A stretch of DNA of 64,000 bases from NCBI RefSeq assembly GCF_001007995.1, contig NZ_CP011389.1:558001-622000 (forward strand). Reading direction: 5' to 3'. This document shows positions 1 to 14,211 of this stretch, piece after piece (position 1 is the stretch's first letter; the number at the start of each line of letters is the position of its first letter). The notes under the pieces are model-generated. The model did not search any database and was not told the origin of the DNA. It was given only the letters and a program-made list of their open reading frames with translations. The position numbers were made by a program, and so were the translations under genes. Source of the stretch: Deinococcus soli (ex Cha et al. 2016) (lineage in GTDB: Bacteria > Deinococcota > Deinococci > Deinococcales > Deinococcaceae).

Positions 1-1125
1 CGCTACTCGTATTCCACCGATGGGCGAAGCTGGCAGCCGGGCGGGTACCTGTTCCCGGAAGGTGTGGTGCTCGGCTCGCGCAACTGGGCCGGTTCGGCGC
101 TGCTGAAGGCCGATGGCGGCGTGGAGGTGTACTACACCGCGACCGGTGAGCGGAACGAGGGCCCGGTGCAGGGGCCGTCGTCGGTGCTGGAACGTCAGCA
201 GGTCGGCGACGTGCAGGGCGCACTGACGGCCGATGGGCAGCTGGTCCCGCAGAGCGGCAGCGGCTTCCCGAACGAGGGCGGGATCGGGTTCGAGCAGCGG
301 ATCGTGCTGGCCGACGGCGTGAAGGCCGAGGTCGTGAACGGCCGCGTGGTCTTCAGCGGCACCTGGAAGCACCGCGTGATCCTGCGCGCGGACGGCACGC
401 TGTACCAGACGGTCGCGCAGTCCGATGCGGGGCCGCTGTACGGCTTCCGTGACCCCTGGGCGTTCCGGGACCCGGCCGACGGGAAACGGTACGTGCTGTT
501 CACCGGGAACATGGGCGGCCTGAAGTCCCAGCAGACCTGCCAGCCCGAGGATCTGGGCGACGCGGCCTTCCGCGCTGGCCTGGGCGCGCTGAACGCCGAG
601 ATGCCGCTGCACAACGGCGCGGTCGGTCTGGCGGTGGAGACTGCGCCCGGCGCGTGGAAACTGCTGAACCCGTTGCTGACGGCCCGCTGCGTGAACCAGG
701 AACTGGAACGGCCTCACCTCGTGATGAAAGGCGGCAAGGTGTATCTGTTCTTCAGCAGCCACATCGGGAAGTTCGCGCCGTACGGCGACCTGCGCGACCG
801 GGGCGAGGAAGGCCTGTACGGCTTCGTGGGCGACTCGCTGCGCGGCGACTACACGCCGCTGAACCGCGGCGGACTGGTGCTGAACACCCCGCTGACCCAG
901 CGCTACCAGAGTTACTCGTACGACGTGCTGCCGGGCGGCCTGACCACCCTGTTCGTGGACGTGCCGGGCATCGGCAACCAGGACATCAGCGTGGTGTCCA
1001 CCCTGCCCCCCGAGCAGCAACGGGCCGTGTTCGGCGGGACGCTGGGCAAGACGCTGAAGATCGACATCAGCGGCAGTTCCACGACCCTCGTGTCGGAACT
1101 GAACTACGGGCAGATCATCCCCTGA
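1..1125 (+). CDS. GH68 family fructan enzyme (levansucrase-like), 3' part only
   Basis: The reading frame is open from base 1, so this is the C-terminal 374 residues of a longer protein. GH68 enzymes (levansucrase, inulosucrase, beta-fructofuranosidase) cleave sucrose outside the cell and pass the fructosyl group to water or to a growing fructan. Two of the three catalytic carboxylates are visible: the RDP transition-state motif at about residues 150-152 (counted from base 1) and the acid/base Glu in QELERP at residue 234. The nucleophile Asp would lie before the window. The TGA stop shares its last base with a small repeat element. Hydrolase versus polymerase activity cannot be told from this part. 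Confidence 0.85.
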   Translation, partial: RYSYSTDGRSWQPGGYLFPEGVVLGSRNWAGSALLKADGGVEVYYTATGERNEGPVQGPSSVLERQQVGDVQGALTADGQLVPQSGSGFPNEGGIGFEQRIVLADGVKAEVVNGRVVFSGTWKHRVILRADGTLYQTVAQSDAGPLYGFRDPWAFRDPADGKRYVLFTGNMGGLKSQQTCQPEDLGDAAFRAGLGALNAEMPLHNGAVGLAVETAPGAWKLLNPLLTARCVNQELERPHLVMKGGKVYLFFSSHIGKFAPYGDLRDRGEEGLYGFVGDSLRGDYTPLNRGGLVLNTPLTQRYQSYSYDVLPGGLTTLFVDVPGIGNQDISVVSTLPPEQQRAVFGGTLGKTLKIDISGSSTTLVSELNYGQIIP

Positions 1126-1194
1126 TACGGACTCCGGTTGAAAGGTTGGCAAAAGCCTTCAACCCGAGCAGAACGAACAGACGCAACCCGTACG
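1125..1194 (-). repeat. small multi-hairpin repeat, family 1, shortened copy
   Basis: This starts with ATACGGACTCCGG and carries a GGTTGAAAGG/CCTTCAACC hairpin, matching in reverse orientation the copies near 8158, 27582, 53474 and 57299. The middle of the element (the module with the CAGATCGG-type stem) is missing. It sits between two convergent genes and its first base is the last base of the upstream TGA stop codon. Confidence 0.7.
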
Positions 1195-1249
1195 ACCCAT
1201 GGGAGCGGTGGGCAGAAGCGATCCGGCCTCTGCCCACCGCTCCCGCGAC

Positions 1250-2358
1250 TCAACCGGCCAGGGTCAGGACGCTCTGGTTGCCGCGCAGGACGTAGACCAG
1301 AATGCCGGATTCGGCCAGCACGGCGGCGCGGCGTTCCAGGTCCCGCACGGCGTCCGGCAGGCCCGCCCACTGCCGCCGGGCCTGCTCGCCGGGCTCGAGG
1401 TAGAAGCCCTCGGGCAGCGCGACGATGCTGACGCGGCTGGCGGTGGCGCGGGCGTGCAGCGCCTGGGTGGTCAGGTCGGCGCTGGGCCGGGCGGTCAGGA
1501 TGATCAGGTTCCCCCCGGCGCGCGTGACCGGCAGCCGGGGCGGTGCCGGGTCGGGTTCCAGCCGGGCCAGCAGGTGCAGCGCGGCGTGCAGGGCGTCCGC
1601 GGCGCGCCCGGCGGGCGTGACCTGCCCCGCGGCGGCGGCCGCGACCGGGAGGCCCAGCGTCTGGCCCTCGCGCAGGAGGCTGGCGGCCAGGCGGGCGGCG
1701 CTGTCCACGAAGGTGCTGCCCCCGGCGCTGGCGTCCACGAAGACCGTGAGGCTGCTGGCGGCGGTGCGTTCGGGTTCCCGCACGACCAGTTCGCCCCGGC
1801 GGGCACTGAGGCGCCAGTGGATGCGGCCCGGCGCGTCCCCGGTGACGTACTCGCGGGCGCTGCGCAGGCTGAGCGGATCGTCCAGGCCCAGCTGGCGCGA
1901 CAGGGTCCCCTCCGAGAGCAGTGGGCGCAGCAGGTCCGGCAGGAGCAGGCCGTGCGTGCCGGGGTACACGGTGACGGCCGTGGTGGCGGGCAGGGTGGTC
2001 TGCTGCCAGAACAGCCCCAGCGGGTCCGCCCAGGCGAGGTCCAGGCCCGGCCACCCGAAGTGGCCCCGGCGGTTCAGGCGCAGGGTGGTCGTGAAGGTCT
2101 GGGTGGTCTGCCCGAGGTGCAGCGCGGCGGCGGTCAGTTCATGGCCGGGCACCACGCCGCGCGGGGTGGGGTCGCTGAGCGTGACGCGCAGGGGGCGGCG
2201 CGACCGGACCGTGACGGTGACGGTCAGGGGCAGCCCGCCGCCCTCGAAGCCGCTGCCCGGGACCTCCCGCGTGACGGTCACGTGCGGCGGGCGGCGCGAC
2301 AGGACCCACAGGCCGCCCGTCACCGCGGCGATCAGGGCCAGCCACAGCAGCGCCGCCG

Positions 2359-2362
<4 letters not shown>
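1250..2362 (-). CDS. DUF58 domain protein (MoxR-associated)
   Basis: A 370-residue protein with one or two N-terminal membrane segments (LLWLALIAAVTGGLWVL) and a central DUF58 region that includes the characteristic RIHWRLSARRGELVVRE stretch. It is the last gene of a three-gene minus-strand operon. Its ATG overlaps the stop of the moxR gene by four bases (ATGA), which decides this start over a longer upstream frame. DUF58 proteins are usual partners of MoxR AAA ATPases and are thought to act with them in metal insertion or in assembly of membrane or secreted complexes; the substrate here is unknown. Confidence 0.88.
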
Positions 2363-3317
<955 letters not shown>

Positions 3318-3321
<4 letters not shown>

Positions 3322-4745
3322 GACAGGTCCTTGTGATCGGCGGAATCTAGGGGTGGGAGGGTCGGGATGATCTGGAGGACGGCGTGGGAGGCCTGCTCGG
3401 CCTGCCCGGCCTGCTCGTCGGTCAGCTGGCCGCCGTAGCGGACGGGTTCGTACAGGGCGGTCAGGGTCCCCAGCGGGTCCGCCAGCGGTGGGTGGTGCGC
3501 GCCGAGTCGCGCGGCGTACCCGGCGGGCGTCTCGTGCGCGGCGCGGCCCAGACCGGCCTCCGACAGGGCCGCCAGCGCCCCCCGGTACGCGGCGCGCACC
3601 CGGTGCAGCGGGGCAGGCGGGACAGAGGTGGTGGGCCGGTCGTCACGGGCCGGGGTGACCGTCACGGGCGCAGCGGTGCGGCGGCGGTTCGCCAGCAACA
3701 CGGCGGCCACGATCAGCAGGGCCGCCAGTGCCAGGAGCTGCGCCAGCGGACCAAGCCAGGTCACGCTGATGACCTGCGAGGCCGGTCCGGCGGTGGCCTC
3801 GGCCATGCGGGCCGCCTCGTCCGGGGGTGGCGCCGCGCCCGAATCGGCCGGACTGGGGGCTCGCCCCCCCAGGTTCAGCAGGATGGCCGACACGACCCAC
3901 AGCAGGCCCGTCAGGACCAGCCCGGCCACCATGAGGACCTCGGACGGGTGAGGCGGGCGGCCCGCGCGGCGGCGCAGCTGGGGCACACCTGCCGCCGCCA
4001 GCAGGCCCATCAGGCCCGCGCCCAGCGCCAGCTCCGGCGGAAGCAGCGGCACGCCCACATCGAGCTGCACGCCGAGCCAGCTGGTCCCGGTACCGAAACT
4101 GGAGGGCGCAGAGGGGACCGCTGGTGCGGGCGTCTGCTGCGCGGTGTCCGGCCGGACGGCGGACGTGAGCGGCGGCGTAAACGCCCCAGCGATGTCCGGG
4201 CGGGGCATGGGCAGCAGGGTGCCGAGCAACGCGGCGACCACGGCGCCGCCCGCCACCCAGGTCCACCAGCCGGGAGCGGTCTGGGCTGCGTGGCGGGCGT
4301 CCCGCGCGGGCCGGGCCAGGGCGCCCCCGGCCAGCGCCAGGATCAGCCCCGGCTGCGGCGCGAGCAGGCCCGGCAGCAGCGCCAGCAGGCCCCGGCGCCG
4401 CCCGTCCTCCAGGGCGTGCGCCCCGGCACCCAGGGCGAACCCGGACAGGCTGAGCAGCAGGTACGTCCCGGCCAGGACCAGCAACTGCCGGGGCTGCGCG
4501 AGCGCGGCGGGCACCTGCGCCGCCACGCTCAGCCCGATGATCAGCTGCGTGCCGAGCACGCGGGCCTGCGCCCACACGGGAAAGCGGACGCCCAGCGCGA
4601 ACAGGCCGCACAGGAGTGCCACGCCCCACAGCGGCAGCAGACCCGCGAGGCCCAGGGGCAGCAGCGCCAGGCCGTACGCGGTCAGAGGTGGGCCGGTGCG
4701 GGGCGCGGCGAGGTCGTCCGGCACCGGGGAGGTCAGGTCGGTCAT
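3318..4745 (-). CDS. DUF4129 multi-pass membrane protein
   Basis: A 475-residue protein, first gene of the MoxR operon. It has a cluster of hydrophobic segments in the first 180 residues, two more around residues 230-300, and one near 340-360 just before the cytoplasmic tail. The tail (YRGALAALSEAGLGR... to the end) has the DUF4129 pattern seen at the C terminus of proteins next to MoxR and DUF58 genes. A TATTCT box lies 8 bases before the ATG, so the operon is probably transcribed from here with almost no leader. The middle of the protein is Pro/Ala rich and less conserved. Confidence 0.8.
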
Positions 4746-4809
4746 GGTTGCCGGAGAATACGCGCGCGGCGGCGCCGAAGTTGCCTCACGTCACCGCGGG
4801 CCGACAGGG

Positions 4810-4845
4810 GCGCCGCCCCGATCCGGTGTGGATGCGGGGCGGCGC
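4810..4845 (-). terminator. hairpin downstream of rpoD
   Basis: A perfect 11-bp stem (GCGCCGCCCCG with CGGGGCGGCGC, 14-base loop) lies 13 bases after the rpoD stop, with no clear T-run. It is probably an RNA-end-stabilising or terminator hairpin for rpoD. Confidence 0.6.
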
Positions 4846-4857
4846 AGGGGACGGACT

Positions 4858-6528
<1,671 letters not shown>

Positions 6529-6623
6529 GCGGCCTCCTGGGGTGGGGTCGGGGCGAATGCTGGTGGGTTGGGGGGTGTCCGGGCGGCGGGCCGTGTGCCG
6601 GGCGCCGGGCACCTGAACGCGTC

Positions 6624-6632
6624 AGTCTAGCA
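6624..6632 (-). promoter_or_regulatory. extended -10 promoter of rpoD
   Basis: On the minus strand TGCTAGACT lies about 95 bases before the rpoD ATG. It combines a TAGACT -10 with the TGN extension. Unlike most genes in the window, rpoD therefore has a true 5' leader with a Shine-Dalgarno site. Confidence 0.5.
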
Positions 6633-6772
6633 AACGCGCCCAGGACCGCATCGTGACGGGATCATGACGTGGGAGGGGGGAGCTGGTGGGGAACGCCGGG
6701 CCAACAGGTGAGATACGAGGCTGGCCGCCCACTGGTTCCCACCCCCGGACGGGGGGCAGGCGCGAGGTGGGG

Positions 6773-8017
6773 TCAGGCGCGGGTGACGGTCAGGACCTTG
6801 AAGCCCGCCTCGCGCAGGGTCTCGCGGACCTCGCCCAGGGCGCGCAGGTCAGACTCGTAGGGCAGGAAGTCGTTGGCGACGAGGTGCAGCGTCCCGCCGG
6901 GGCGCAGGCGGCGCCCGGCGGCGGCGATGAATTCCCGCGCGACGTCCAGCACCACGCCGCGCCCCACGTGGAAGGGCGGGTTGGTGAGGATCACGTCGAA
7001 GGTCGCCCCCGGGTCCAGGGCGGCGTCCACATCCGAGTGGACGGCCGCGCCGGTCAGGCCGCTGGCGGCCAGGGTGGCCTGGGCGCTGCGGACGCTGGGC
7101 AGGTCGCCGTCCACCAGGGTCACGGTCGCGCCGCGCCGCGCGGCCCACGCGCCGATCAGGCCGGTGCCGCAGCCCAGGTCCAGCACGTCCTTCCCGCTCA
7201 GCGCGCTGCCGTCCGGGTCGAGGCGTTCCAGGGCGCCCAGCATCAGCGCGGTGGCCTTGTCGGGTTTCGCGGCGCTGAACACGCCCGGCAGGCCCACGAC
7301 CGTCACGCCGAAGGCCTCGAAGCCCTCGGGGTCCGGGAGGGCCGGGGTGGGACCGGGGCGGCGGATGAGTTTCGCCACGCGCATCCCACCGTCACGCGCC
7401 ACGACCTCGCCCGCGCCGAAGGCGTTCCCGGCCAGGCGCACGTACCGGTCGAAGCCCTTGTCACGGTCCCCGGCGATGTACAGCGTCCCGCCGGGCGGCG
7501 TGCAGGCGTGCGCCCAGGCGACCTGCGCGGCGGCGTACGCGTTCCCACGGTCCCCGGCCAGCACCAGCGCCACGGTCCGGGCGCGGTCCGGCCAGCGCTC
7601 CAGCAGGGACTCGCCGGGCACCGCCGCGTGCGCGTCCAGGCCACCCGCCGCCAGGGCGCTCAGCGCGGCGGCGCTGCCCTCCACGGCGCGCAGCGTCACG
7701 CCCGGCAGGCTGCCCAGCAGGCCGCCCATGGCACTCAGGTCCAGCACGTCGCCGCGCACGCGGTCCTTGCGCATCACGCCCGCCAGCAGCGCCTGCGCGG
7801 CGTCCACGTCCGGGTAGCCACGCACGCCACTCTTCGTGAGGGCCTTCAGGGAATCCAGGCGGGGCGGGAGGTTCGCGGGTCGGACCTCGAAGTAGTTCAC
7901 GGGGGGCCGCGCCTCCGGGCGGCTCCCGGTCGGGGCGGCCGGGCGCTCGGAGGCGGGTCGGTCAGAGGCGGGGCGGTCGTTCTTGAATCGGATTTTCTGC
8001 TTGGGCCTGCGCGTCAC
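6773..8017 (-). CDS. class I SAM-dependent methyltransferase, RsmC/RlmG type
   Basis: A 414-residue protein with the two-domain layout of RsmC/RlmG rRNA guanine-N2 methyltransferases: an N-terminal degenerate methyltransferase-like half and a C-terminal catalytic half. The catalytic half has the SAM-binding motif VLDLGCGTG and the NPPF motif at about residues 346-349 that marks N-methylation of a base amino group. The extreme N terminus is basic (RRPKQKIRFKND). The start is uncertain: GTG at 8017 or GTG at 8035, six codons longer. The likely target is a guanine in 16S or 23S rRNA; which one cannot be decided from sequence alone. Confidence 0.85.
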   Translation of the reverse strand: MTRRPKQKIRFKNDRPASDRPASERPAAPTGSRPEARPPVNYFEVRPANLPPRLDSLKALTKSGVRGYPDVDAAQALLAGVMRKDRVRGDVLDLSAMGGLLGSLPGVTLRAVEGSAAALSALAAGGLDAHAAVPGESLLERWPDRARTVALVLAGDRGNAYAAAQVAWAHACTPPGGTLYIAGDRDKGFDRYVRLAGNAFGAGEVVARDGGMRVAKLIRRPGPTPALPDPEGFEAFGVTVVGLPGVFSAAKPDKATALMLGALERLDPDGSALSGKDVLDLGCGTGLIGAWAARRGATVTLVDGDLPSVRSAQATLAASGLTGAAVHSDVDAALDPGATFDVILTNPPFHVGRGVVLDVAREFIAAAGRRLRPGGTLHLVANDFLPYESDLRALGEVRETLREAGFKVLTVTRA

Positions 8018-8157
8018 CCCCACAGAGTCGCACACCGGGACGCCATTCAGGCGACGCGTCCCCCGAGCGGCCCACCGCGACCCGGCGCCCGCTGCCCGTC
8101 CGGCGACCGGGAAACGCGGCCCCCACGTCTTCGCAGGGACCGCGCGTGTCCGGCGTT

Positions 8158-8290
8158 ATGCGGATTCCGTTTGTTTCGTTGACAGCTCGGAACACCACCG
8201 ATCTGTCAACTCCACGCCCGGAACCCGTTTCGCTCCTTCTCGCATCCGCTCGGGTTGAAAGGTTTTGCAAACCTTTCAACCGGAGGTCGT
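8158..8290 (+). repeat. small multi-hairpin repeat, family 1
   Basis: Begins ATGCGGATTCCG and ends with a degenerate CGGAGGTCG. It contains a first stem pairing TTGACAG with CTGTCAA and a perfect 13-bp stem GGTTGAAAGGTTT/AAACCTTTCAACC with a TGC loop (8253-8281). It fills most of the gap between the RsmC-type gene and leuS, both on the minus strand, and may act as the leuS transcript end. Confidence 0.8.
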
Positions 8291-8311
8291 CTTACTTCAG
8301 CGGGTCGGGGT

Positions 8312-10780
<2,469 letters not shown>

Positions 10781-10883
10781 CTGGACTCCTTCGGGGGTTG
10801 AAAGCTGAAAGTTGATGGTTGATGGAAACCGTTGCGTCTGCCAGTGCTGAGGCTGGTCTATCAACCACCGACCATCCACCATC

Positions 10884-10916
10884 AAAAAAAACGCCCCGGC
10901 AGCCAGCCGGGGACGC
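10884..10916 (-). terminator. leuS attenuator: intrinsic terminator
   Basis: On the minus strand CGTCCCCGG pairs with CCGGGGCG (one bulged T, loop CTGGCTG) and is followed at once by eight T residues. It lies 104 bases before the leuS start and downstream of a 13-codon ORF, so it would end transcription before leuS unless prevented. Its 5' arm is also the partner of a competing antiterminator stem. Confidence 0.85.
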
Positions 10917-10953
10917 TCGAACGGACTTATGCAGTCAGTTGAGGCGTCCCCGG
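10907..10953 (-). promoter_or_regulatory. leuS antiterminator stem
   Basis: CCGGGGACGC (10944-10953, inside the leader ORF) and GCGTCCCCGG (10907-10916) form a perfect ten-base-pair stem on the minus strand that excludes the terminator. A ribosome reaching the leader stop codon would cover the first arm and favour termination; a stall or failure early in the ORF would leave it free. Confidence 0.7.
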
Positions 10954-10976
10954 TTGGTAAGCGCAGAGCGGATCAT
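10935..10976 (-). CDS. leuS leader peptide, 13 codons
   Basis: A 42-base ORF coding for [13 protein letters not shown]. Its ATG follows a TACACT -10 box by seven bases, so the transcript is probably leaderless and starts at or near the ATG. Leu codons are codon 6 (CTT) and codon 12 (CTC). Codons 8-11 contain CCGGGGACGC, which pairs perfectly over ten bases with the 5' arm of the downstream terminator. Translation of this ORF should therefore decide between the two structures. The peptide itself has no expected function. Same length and layout as the aspS2 leader. Confidence 0.7.
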   Translation of the reverse strand: MIRSALTNRGRLN

Positions 10977-10983
10977 GCCTGGA

Positions 10984-10989
10984 AGTGTA
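10984..10989 (-). promoter_or_regulatory. -10 box of the leuS leader transcript
   Basis: TACACT seven bases before the leader ATG, the same spacing and sequence as upstream of the aspS2 leader. No convincing -35 hexamer was seen. Confidence 0.55.
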
Positions 10990-11049
10990 GCGCAGAACCT
11001 GCGCGGCCCGCCATCCGCCATCTGAGCAGCGCCGGAACGGGGGCGTTGC

Positions 11050-11055
11050 TAGCCT
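11050..11055 (+). promoter_or_regulatory. -10 box of the WGR-DUF1963 gene
   Basis: TAGCCT six bases before the ATG at 11062, a leaderless layout. It is divergent from the leuS leader promoter, with about 60 bases between the two -10 boxes. Confidence 0.5.
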
Positions 11056-11061
11056 GCGCAG

Positions 11062-12108
11062 ATGGATTCGCAGGTGACGTATCTGGAACTCAGTGAGGGG
11101 CGTGAACACAAATTCTACGAGGTGACTGTGGCGGGAGCCATCCTCACGATTCGCTACGGCCGGATCGGGACCGAAGGGCAGTCGAAGACGATCACCGCCG
11201 CTGCGCCAGCCGAAGCCACGCGAGAAGCGACAAAAAAACTGGCCGAGAAACGTCGCAAGGGCTACGCGGACGCCGTGCCGGGCCAGACGGCCAGGAAAGC
11301 CGTCGAGAAACCCCGGGTCAGATTGCACCGGACCCTGGAACCCTACCGGGCGCAGATCGAGGCGACGCTGAAGCCCGTCATGTTCCTGACGCTGCACGAT
11401 TCGCAACCGGGGCCGATGGGCAGCATGGTCGGAGGCACACCCTACCGGCGGCAGGGGGAATCCTGGCCCGCCGCGCCGGACGGGACGCCCATGACGTTTC
11501 TTGCGCAACTGAATTTCGCGGAATTACCGAAGTTGCTGGGGTTTCCCACGTCCGGCCTCCTGCAATTCTTCATCGGCACGAACGACCTGTACGGCTGTGA
11601 TTTCATGCGGCCCGGTCGGGCGAACCCCGCTGTGTACGAGGTGCGCTGGATTCCGCAGCCCGTCACTGATCTGTTCCTTCTGGACGATACGACCCCGGAT
11701 CACGCCTGAGAGTATTCACCACTGCCGGCCGGACGCGGGATGGGCATCACGGGTGAGCTGGCCGAGCACCCGATGTCGGACAGGGACCGGCTGTTCACGC
11801 AGGCGATCGGGATTGATTTTCTCGACGAGGGGTCTTCTCCCGATGAGGATCTCTCGAAGGGCGAGTGGCTGGAGGAACGGTATGACGAGGCCACGCTGTT
11901 CGGGCATCAGGTGGGTGGGCATCCGACCTTCACGCAGGAGGATCCACGCCTGCCGGACGATCCGCGCGTCCTCCTGTTCCAGCTGGATTCGGACTGGCAG
12001 CGGGGCGTGATGTGGGGGGATTCGGGGATCGCCAACTTCTTCATTCACCCGGACGACCTGGCCCGGAGGGACTTCAGCCACGTGGCGTACAACTGGGACT
12101 GCTGCTGA
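11062..12108 (+). pseudogene. WGR + DUF1963 gene interrupted by one in-frame TGA
   Basis: Bases 11062-11709 code for 215 residues: an N-terminal WGR domain (YEVTVAGAILTIRYGRIGTEGQSKT, residues 19-43) and the first half of a DUF1963 (YwqG-like) domain. The same frame resumes after TGA (11707-11709) and runs to 12108; from 11740 it encodes the missing half, with GGHPTFTQEDPR and the hallmark ending MWGDSGIANFFIHPDDLARRDF. No frameshift is needed: one stop codon separates two halves of one fold. It is either a nonsense-mutated gene, a sequencing error, or a readthrough case. The final TGA overlaps a repeat element. Biochemical function of the family is not established. Confidence 0.75.
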
Positions 12109-12244
12109 CAGCGGTTTTCAGTTCCATTGAAGGGCCAACAGCACGCCCTTCAATTCCACTTCCAACCGCTGCTGAGGACGGCTGCTCGCTTCGCTCTTTT
12201 CAGGGGTGCTGAGGAAACCCCTCAACACCCCTGAAAACCGCTGT
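12108..12244 (+). repeat. multi-hairpin repeat element, family 2
   Basis: It is bounded by a perfect 14-bp inverted repeat, ACAGCGGTTTTCAG and CTGAAAACCGCTGT. Inside are a TTGAAGGGC/GCCCTTCAA hairpin and a nested TCAGGGGT...ACCCCTGA hairpin containing GAGG/CCTC. The layout of outer repeat plus two inner hairpins resembles family 1, but the sequence differs. Its first base is the last base of the preceding TGA. Confidence 0.75.
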
Positions 12245-12256
12245 GAGCACAACGTC

Positions 12257-12290
12257 TGGAGGCTGCCCCGACGATTCCGGGCAGCCTCCA
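12257..12290 (-). terminator. argS terminator hairpin
   Basis: A perfect 12-bp stem, TGGAGGCTGCCC with GGGCAGCCTCCA and a ten-base loop, starts 31 bases after the argS stop. There is no long T-run. Confidence 0.6.
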
Positions 12291-12321
12291 GTCAGGGCAG
12301 CGGCACTGAAGCCGTCCCGGG

Positions 12322-14151
12322 TTACATCGCGGGAGGAATCTCGATGCCGATGAGTCCCAGGGTGTCTTCGAACGCGGTGCGGACGCGGGCGACGAGGGCC
12401 AGCCTCGCTTCCCGCAGCCCCTCGGGGCTGGCGAGGACGTTCGTGGCGGGTTTGCCCTGCTTGTCCTTGGCGTTGTACCAGGCGTTGAAGGACGTGGCGA
12501 GGTCCAGCGCGTACTGCGCGACGCCGTGCGGGGAGTGCGCGCGGACGGCCTGTTCGACGACCTCGGGAAGTTTCGCGACCTGCTTGGCGAGGATCAGGTC
12601 CACGTCGGGCAGGGCGTCCCAGGCGGCGCCGGTGCCGTCCACTGGGTGCCCGGCGTCCTGGGCTTTGCGGAGGATGTTCGCGGCGCGCACGGCGGCGTAC
12701 TGGATGTACGGGGCGGTGTCGCCCTGGAGGCTGCTGGCTTTTTCCAGGTCGAAGTCGAAGGCGCGGCTGGGTTCGTTGCGCAGCATGGCGAAGCGCAAGG
12801 CGCCCACGCCGATGCGGCGGGCGATCTCCTGCGCGTCGGCCCGCGTGGCGAGGTCCGGGTTCTTCGCGCTGAGTTCCGCGAAGCCGCGCGCGGCGGCCTG
12901 TTCCAGTGCGCTGTCCACGGCCAGGGTGATGCCCTTGCGGCCGCTGATGGTCTGGCCGCCAAGGTTCACGAATTCGTAGCTGAGGTGGATGCTGCGCGCT
13001 TCCTTCTCGGTCTCCCCAGCGACGCCGAGGCTGCTGCGCACGAGCATCTGGGGGTGTTTCTGGCGGGAGTCGATGACGTTGATGACCTCGTGCGCGTGCC
13101 CGAAACGGGTGGCCTGGGCGCTGTCGCCGGTGGGGTCGCTGGTCCAGATGGTGTGCCCGGCGGGGTCGGTCATGAAGGGTTTGAAGGTCATGCCCTCGAA
13201 CAGGCCGAACTTCCAGAACTGGAAGCCGATGTCCTTGGCGACGTACATGGCGGTGCCGTCACTGCGGCGCAGCACCACATTGGATTCCTCCAGGCCCGGC
13301 ATGAACTCGCTGACGTCCATGATGAACGCGCCCGCGAACTTCCCTTCCGTGGGGTACGAGGTGTAGCGGCTGCCCTCCAGGATGTCCATGGCGCGGTTCA
13401 GGAAACCGCTGCCGACCACGTCGGACTCCCAGACGAGCAGGTCGTACGTGGCGCCGATGCGGAAGCAGGTGTCCAGCTGGGCCTTCACGGTCTGCTCGAC
13501 CAGGGGGCGCAGCAGGCCTTCTTCGAGCTTGTGCATGACCTCGCGGATGCCCGCTTCCATGTCGGCCTTGGCGGGGTCGGCGTTCAACTGCACGTAGCCC
13601 TCGCCCAGCCAGTGGTCGTACTTCTGCTCGCCGTTCCACACGCGGCCGTAGTGGTCCATGGCGAACAGGCTCTCGGCGGCTTGCCGTCCGGTGTCGTCGA
13701 TGTAGTTCTGCACCTCGACCTCGTACCCGGCGGCGCGGAAGATGCGCGCCATGCTGTCCCCGAGGACGACGTTGCGCAGGTGCCCCACGTGGAGTTCCTT
13801 GTTGGGGTTCACGCTGGTGTGCTCGATGACGACCTTGCCCTCCTGCGCGGGGAGGTTCAGGGGCGTCTGCACGACGCCGCGCACGAAGCCGCCGACATCC
13901 ACGAAGAAGTTCAGGAATGGCCCGGCGGCCTCCACGCGCTCGATGCCGTCCGGCAGCTGCACGGTCTGCGCGAGCGTCTGCGCGACCTGCGCGGGGTTCT
14001 GCCCCAGCGCCTTGGCGATCTGGAACGCGGCGGGCGTGCCGTAATCGCCGGGTTTGTTCGCGGGCGTCTCCTGGATGGCGGCGTCCAGCGGGGCGCCCAT
14101 CTGTGCGGCGGCGGCCTCCACGGCGGTCTTGAGTCGAGCCTTCAGGTCCAT
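12322..14151 (-). CDS. argS: arginyl-tRNA synthetase
   Basis: A 609-residue class I synthetase for arginine. It has the N-terminal Add-1 tRNA-recognition domain (residues 1-100), the HIGH-type motif HVGH in [19 protein letters not shown] (near residue 121), a Rossmann catalytic core, and the C-terminal anticodon-binding DALR domain ending in GIEIPPAM. I chose ATG 14151 (MDLKARLK) because a TACACT box lies eight bases upstream, which would place a longer TTG start inside the promoter. No leader-peptide attenuator is visible, in contrast to leuS and aspS2. Confidence 0.96.
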   Translation of the reverse strand: MDLKARLKTAVEAAAAQMGAPLDAAIQETPANKPGDYGTPAAFQIAKALGQNPAQVAQTLAQTVQLPDGIERVEAAGPFLNFFVDVGGFVRGVVQTPLNLPAQEGKVVIEHTSVNPNKELHVGHLRNVVLGDSMARIFRAAGYEVEVQNYIDDTGRQAAESLFAMDHYGRVWNGEQKYDHWLGEGYVQLNADPAKADMEAGIREVMHKLEEGLLRPLVEQTVKAQLDTCFRIGATYDLLVWESDVVGSGFLNRAMDILEGSRYTSYPTEGKFAGAFIMDVSEFMPGLEESNVVLRRSDGTAMYVAKDIGFQFWKFGLFEGMTFKPFMTDPAGHTIWTSDPTGDSAQATRFGHAHEVINVIDSRQKHPQMLVRSSLGVAGETEKEARSIHLSYEFVNLGGQTISGRKGITLAVDSALEQAAARGFAELSAKNPDLATRADAQEIARRIGVGALRFAMLRNEPSRAFDFDLEKASSLQGDTAPYIQYAAVRAANILRKAQDAGHPVDGTGAAWDALPDVDLILAKQVAKLPEVVEQAVRAHSPHGVAQYALDLATSFNAWYNAKDKQGKPATNVLASPEGLREARLALVARVRTAFEDTLGLIGIEIPPAM

Positions 14152-14211
14152 AACTGCCAAGTGTACGGGAAAGCGCCTGGGCGGACGACCCCGCCCGGGG
14201 CGGTTACCGGT

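Noticed and set aside
10884..10989. T-box riboswitch upstream of leuS
   Set aside because: No T-box core sequence or specifier stem was found; the competing stems involve a short ORF instead.
11707..11709. TGA in the WGR-DUF1963 gene as a selenocysteine codon
   Set aside because: No conserved cysteine is expected at this place in the family, no suitable stem-loop was seen directly after it, and nothing else in the window points to selenium use.
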